Assembly: GCA_026991065.1 (NCBI GenBank)
Contig: JALXCG010000226.1
Location: 1 to 7,172 of the forward strand
Length of the DNA: 7,172 nt
Direction: 5' to 3'
DNA from: Gemmatimonadota bacterium
Lineage (GTDB): Bacteria; GCA-2686955
Shown here: piece after piece, positions 5,182 through 7,172 of the stretch
Layout of the letters: the number at the start of each line of letters is the position of its first letter
Numbering within the stretch: position 1 is the stretch's first letter
Made by a program: the position numbers and the translations under genes
Notes under the pieces: model-generated
Told to the model about the DNA's origin: nothing
Database searches by the model: none
The model's input: only the letters and a program-made list of their open reading frames with translations

Positions 5182-7172
5182 ATGGATTCGCCGGCGCTGG
5201 CGCGCTTCGCACCCTCGGTGCGGGAGTGGTTCAGCCAAACCTGGGGTGCGCCGACTCCGATTCAGGAGCGTGTCTGGCCGCGGATCAGCGGCGGTGAGCA
5301 TCTCTTGATCACCGCGCCCACCGGCAGCGGAAAAACGCTGGCGGCGTTCCTGTGGGCCCTGGATCGGCTGCTCACCGGAGCCTGGGCGCCCGGAACCGTG
5401 CGGGTGCTTTATGTCTCACCACTGAAGGCGCTGAACAGCGACATCGGGCGCAACCTTCTGCAGCCTCTGGAAGGGGTGCGGCGGCTGCAGCCTGCGGCAC
5501 CCGCGATCGGCGTTGGGGTGCGCAGCGGGGACACCAGCGCGGCGGAGCGGCGGCGAATGCTGCGGCAACCGCCGGAGATTCTGATCACCACGCCGGAGAG
5601 CCTGAATCTGCTTCTGAGTTCGGCCGGCGGGCGGGGGATGCTGAGCGGGATCGAGTGCGTCATTCTGGATGAGATCCATGCCGTGGTGGGCTCCAAGCGG
5701 GGGACCCACCTGATCACCGCGGTGGAGCGGCTGACGCGCCTCAGCGGGGAGTTTCAGCGCATTGCGCTGTCGGCGACGGTGCGGCCGCTGGCAGCGGTGG
5801 CGGCCTTCGTCGGCGGGCGGCGGCTGCTGGCGCCGGGGGAGTTCATGCCGCGCCCGGTGCGCGTGGTGCGGGCGGAGGAGAAGCGGCGCTACGACCTGCG
5901 CGTCGAGGCGTTCGCGCGCGAATCGGGTGGCGACGGGCAGCAACCAGCGGCTGCCGACAACACCTGGCGACGACTGGCGGCGGCCTGTCGCGAGCGGATC
6001 GCGGCCAACCGCTCGACGCTGCTCTTTGTGCCCAGCCGGGCGCTCTGCGAAAAACTCACCCGCTTGCTCAACGAGGGGGCGGAGGAACCGCTCGCCTATG
6101 CCCACCACGGTGCCCTGTCGCGTGAACTGCGGGTGGTGGTGGAGCAGAAGCTGAAGGCCGGCGAGTTGGCGGCGATCGTGGCTACCAACTCGCTCGAACT
6201 GGGCATCGACATCGGTGCCTTGGACGAGGTGATCCTGGTGCAGTCGCCGGAGTCGACCGCGGCGGCGATCCAGCGCGTGGGCCGGGCGGGGCACCGGGTC
6301 GGGAGCGTGAGCCGGGCGCGGCTCTATCCCACGCACGCGCACGATGCACTGGCCGCCGCCGCCCTGCTGCCGGCGATCGAGGCGCAGGAGATCGCGCCGG
6401 TGGTGATTCCGCGGGCGCCGCTCGATCTGCTGGCGCAGATTCTGGTGTCGATGGTTGGGGTTGAGGATTGGCCGCTCGACGACCTCTACGACCAGGTGCG
6501 CACGGCGGCACCCTATGCCGATTTGAGCCGCGCCGATTTCGACCGCGTGTTGCGGATGCTGAGCGGGCGTTTTGCCTACACGCGGATTCCGGAGTTGGCG
6601 CCGCGGCTGGCGATCGACGGCGTGGAGCGCGTGGCCCGGGCGCGGCGCGGCGCGCTCCTGGCGCTCTACCGCGGCGGCGGCACCATCCCCAATCGCGGCT
6701 ACTATCGGCTGCGCCGCGCGGACACCCAGGCGCTGCTGGGGGAACTGGACGAAGAGTATGTGTGGGAGGCCAAGGTGGGGCAGGCGCTCAACCTCGGCAC
6801 CCAGAGCTGGCGCGTCGCGGAGATTACCCCGAGCGAGGTGCGCGTGGTGCCGGGCCGCGCCCGGGCGCAGGACACGCCGTTTTGGAAGGGGGAAGCGCGC
6901 AACCGCGATTTCCATTTTTCGGAGCGGATCGGTGCCTGGCTGGAGGCGGCCGAAGAGCGTGCCGGATCGGCCGCGGAATTGACCGCCCATGTGGCGGAAT
7001 CGGCGCCGCTGGCGCCCGCCTGGGCGACCGAATTGACGCAGTATCTGCTGCGTCAACGCAGCCACACCGGGCGGCCCCTGCCGCATCGCCACCACCTGCT
7101 CCTGGAGCGGATCGAGGCCGCGCCGGGGGCGTTTGCGGGAGGGCACCAGTGGGTGCTGCACACCTTCTGGGG
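5182..7172 (+). CDS. lhr: Large Lhr-type SF2 DEAD/DEAH-box ATP-dependent helicase, N-terminal part (cut by right edge)
   Basis: The frame is open to the window edge, giving 663 residues. The order of motifs is that of Lhr: Q-type motif TPIQERVWP (25-33), Walker A APTGSGKT (45-52), motif Ia VSPLKALNSDI, TTPESL, motif II DEIH (163-166), motif III SAT (197-199), AYAHHGALS (305-313), ATNSLELGIDIG (334-345) and motif VI QRVGRAGH (364-371). A winged-helix domain follows from about APLDLLAQ (412-419), then the Lhr beta region with GTIPNRGYY, LDEEYVWEAKVG and TPFWKGEARN. In the family these are 3'-5' ATP-driven translocases that unwind DNA and RNA:DNA hybrids and act in DNA repair. The sequence breaks off at HTFWG, which in long Lhr proteins precedes a large C-terminal part, so probably more than half the protein lies beyond the window. 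ATG 5182 is preferred; ATG 5179 would add one Met. The gene follows the sulfatase-like gene by 106 bases; a functional link is not evident. Confidence 0.93.
   Translation, partial: MDSPALARFAPSVREWFSQTWGAPTPIQERVWPRISGGEHLLITAPTGSGKTLAAFLWALDRLLTGAWAPGTVRVLYVSPLKALNSDIGRNLLQPLEGVRRLQPAAPAIGVGVRSGDTSAAERRRMLRQPPEILITTPESLNLLLSSAGGRGMLSGIECVILDEIHAVVGSKRGTHLITAVERLTRLSGEFQRIALSATVRPLAAVAAFVGGRRLLAPGEFMPRPVRVVRAEEKRRYDLRVEAFARESGGDGQQPAAADNTWRRLAAACRERIAANRSTLLFVPSRALCEKLTRLLNEGAEEPLAYAHHGALSRELRVVVEQKLKAGELAAIVATNSLELGIDIGALDEVILVQSPESTAAAIQRVGRAGHRVGSVSRARLYPTHAHDALAAAALLPAIEAQEIAPVVIPRAPLDLLAQILVSMVGVEDWPLDDLYDQVRTAAPYADLSRADFDRVLRMLSGRFAYTRIPELAPRLAIDGVERVARARRGALLALYRGGGTIPNRGYYRLRRADTQALLGELDEEYVWEAKVGQALNLGTQSWRVAEITPSEVRVVPGRARAQDTPFWKGEARNRDFHFSERIGAWLEAAEERAGSAAELTAHVAESAPLAPAWATELTQYLLRQRSHTGRPLPHRHHLLLERIEAAPGAFAGGHQWVLHTFW

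Noticed and set aside
5416-7161. Long minus-strand open frame (581 codons) opposite the helicase gene
   Set aside because: It is antisense to unmistakable Lhr motifs, and its composition (Arg/Gln/His repeats) is that of a mirrored GC-rich gene.
1-7172. CRISPR array, tRNA/rRNA, insertion sequence or defence island
   Set aside because: I saw no regularly spaced repeats, no cloverleaf or rRNA-like sequence, no transposase motifs with terminal inverted repeats, and no toxin-antitoxin or restriction genes.

Overview
The window is a high-GC (roughly two-thirds G+C by eye) stretch of bacterial chromosome. Gene density is moderate and G/C is strongly preferred at third codon positions. Two of the three intact genes encode proteins with Sec-type signal peptides. 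A Gram-negative bacterium with a GC-rich genome is likely. The AAA-ATPase paralogue family and the long Lhr-type helicase are common in Pseudomonadota (for example purple sulfur bacteria), Desulfobacterota and Acidobacteriota, but nothing here fixes the phylum.

Layout, left to right. (1) Minus strand, 1-747: a broken AAA-type ATPase gene that runs off the left edge. Its first 51 codons end at Walker A; it then changes frame and resumes after the expected Walker B segment, so it looks like a decayed copy with an internal deletion. A TATACT box seven bases before the ATG suggests it was transcribed leaderless. (2) Minus strand, 991-2511: an exported protein with an N-terminal CBM9/DOMON-like beta domain and a C-terminal endonuclease/exonuclease/phosphatase (EEP) domain with all the expected catalytic motifs. 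(3) 2512-2861: a divergent, non-coding intergenic region. (4) Plus strand, about 2862-5075: an exported alkaline-phosphatase-superfamily ('sulfatase-like') protein with Thr at the usual formylglycine position and a C-terminal concanavalin-like beta-sandwich domain. (5) 5076-5181: a short spacer with direct and inverted repeats. (6) Plus strand, 5182 to the right edge: the first 663 residues of a large Lhr-type SF2 helicase.

The two exported hydrolases are transcribed away from a shared 350-bp region. Each couples a phosphoesterase-type catalytic fold to a beta-sandwich accessory domain, so they may act together on an extracellular or periplasmic phosphoester or polymer; this is inference from context. 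The Lhr helicase is a cytoplasmic nucleic-acid repair or processing enzyme with no obvious link to that pair. I found no CRISPR array, tRNA, rRNA, insertion sequence or defence island. The points most worth checking are the deletion in the ATPase gene, the Thr active site, the Arg/Ala-rich insertion in the sulfatase-like protein, and the divergent pairing.
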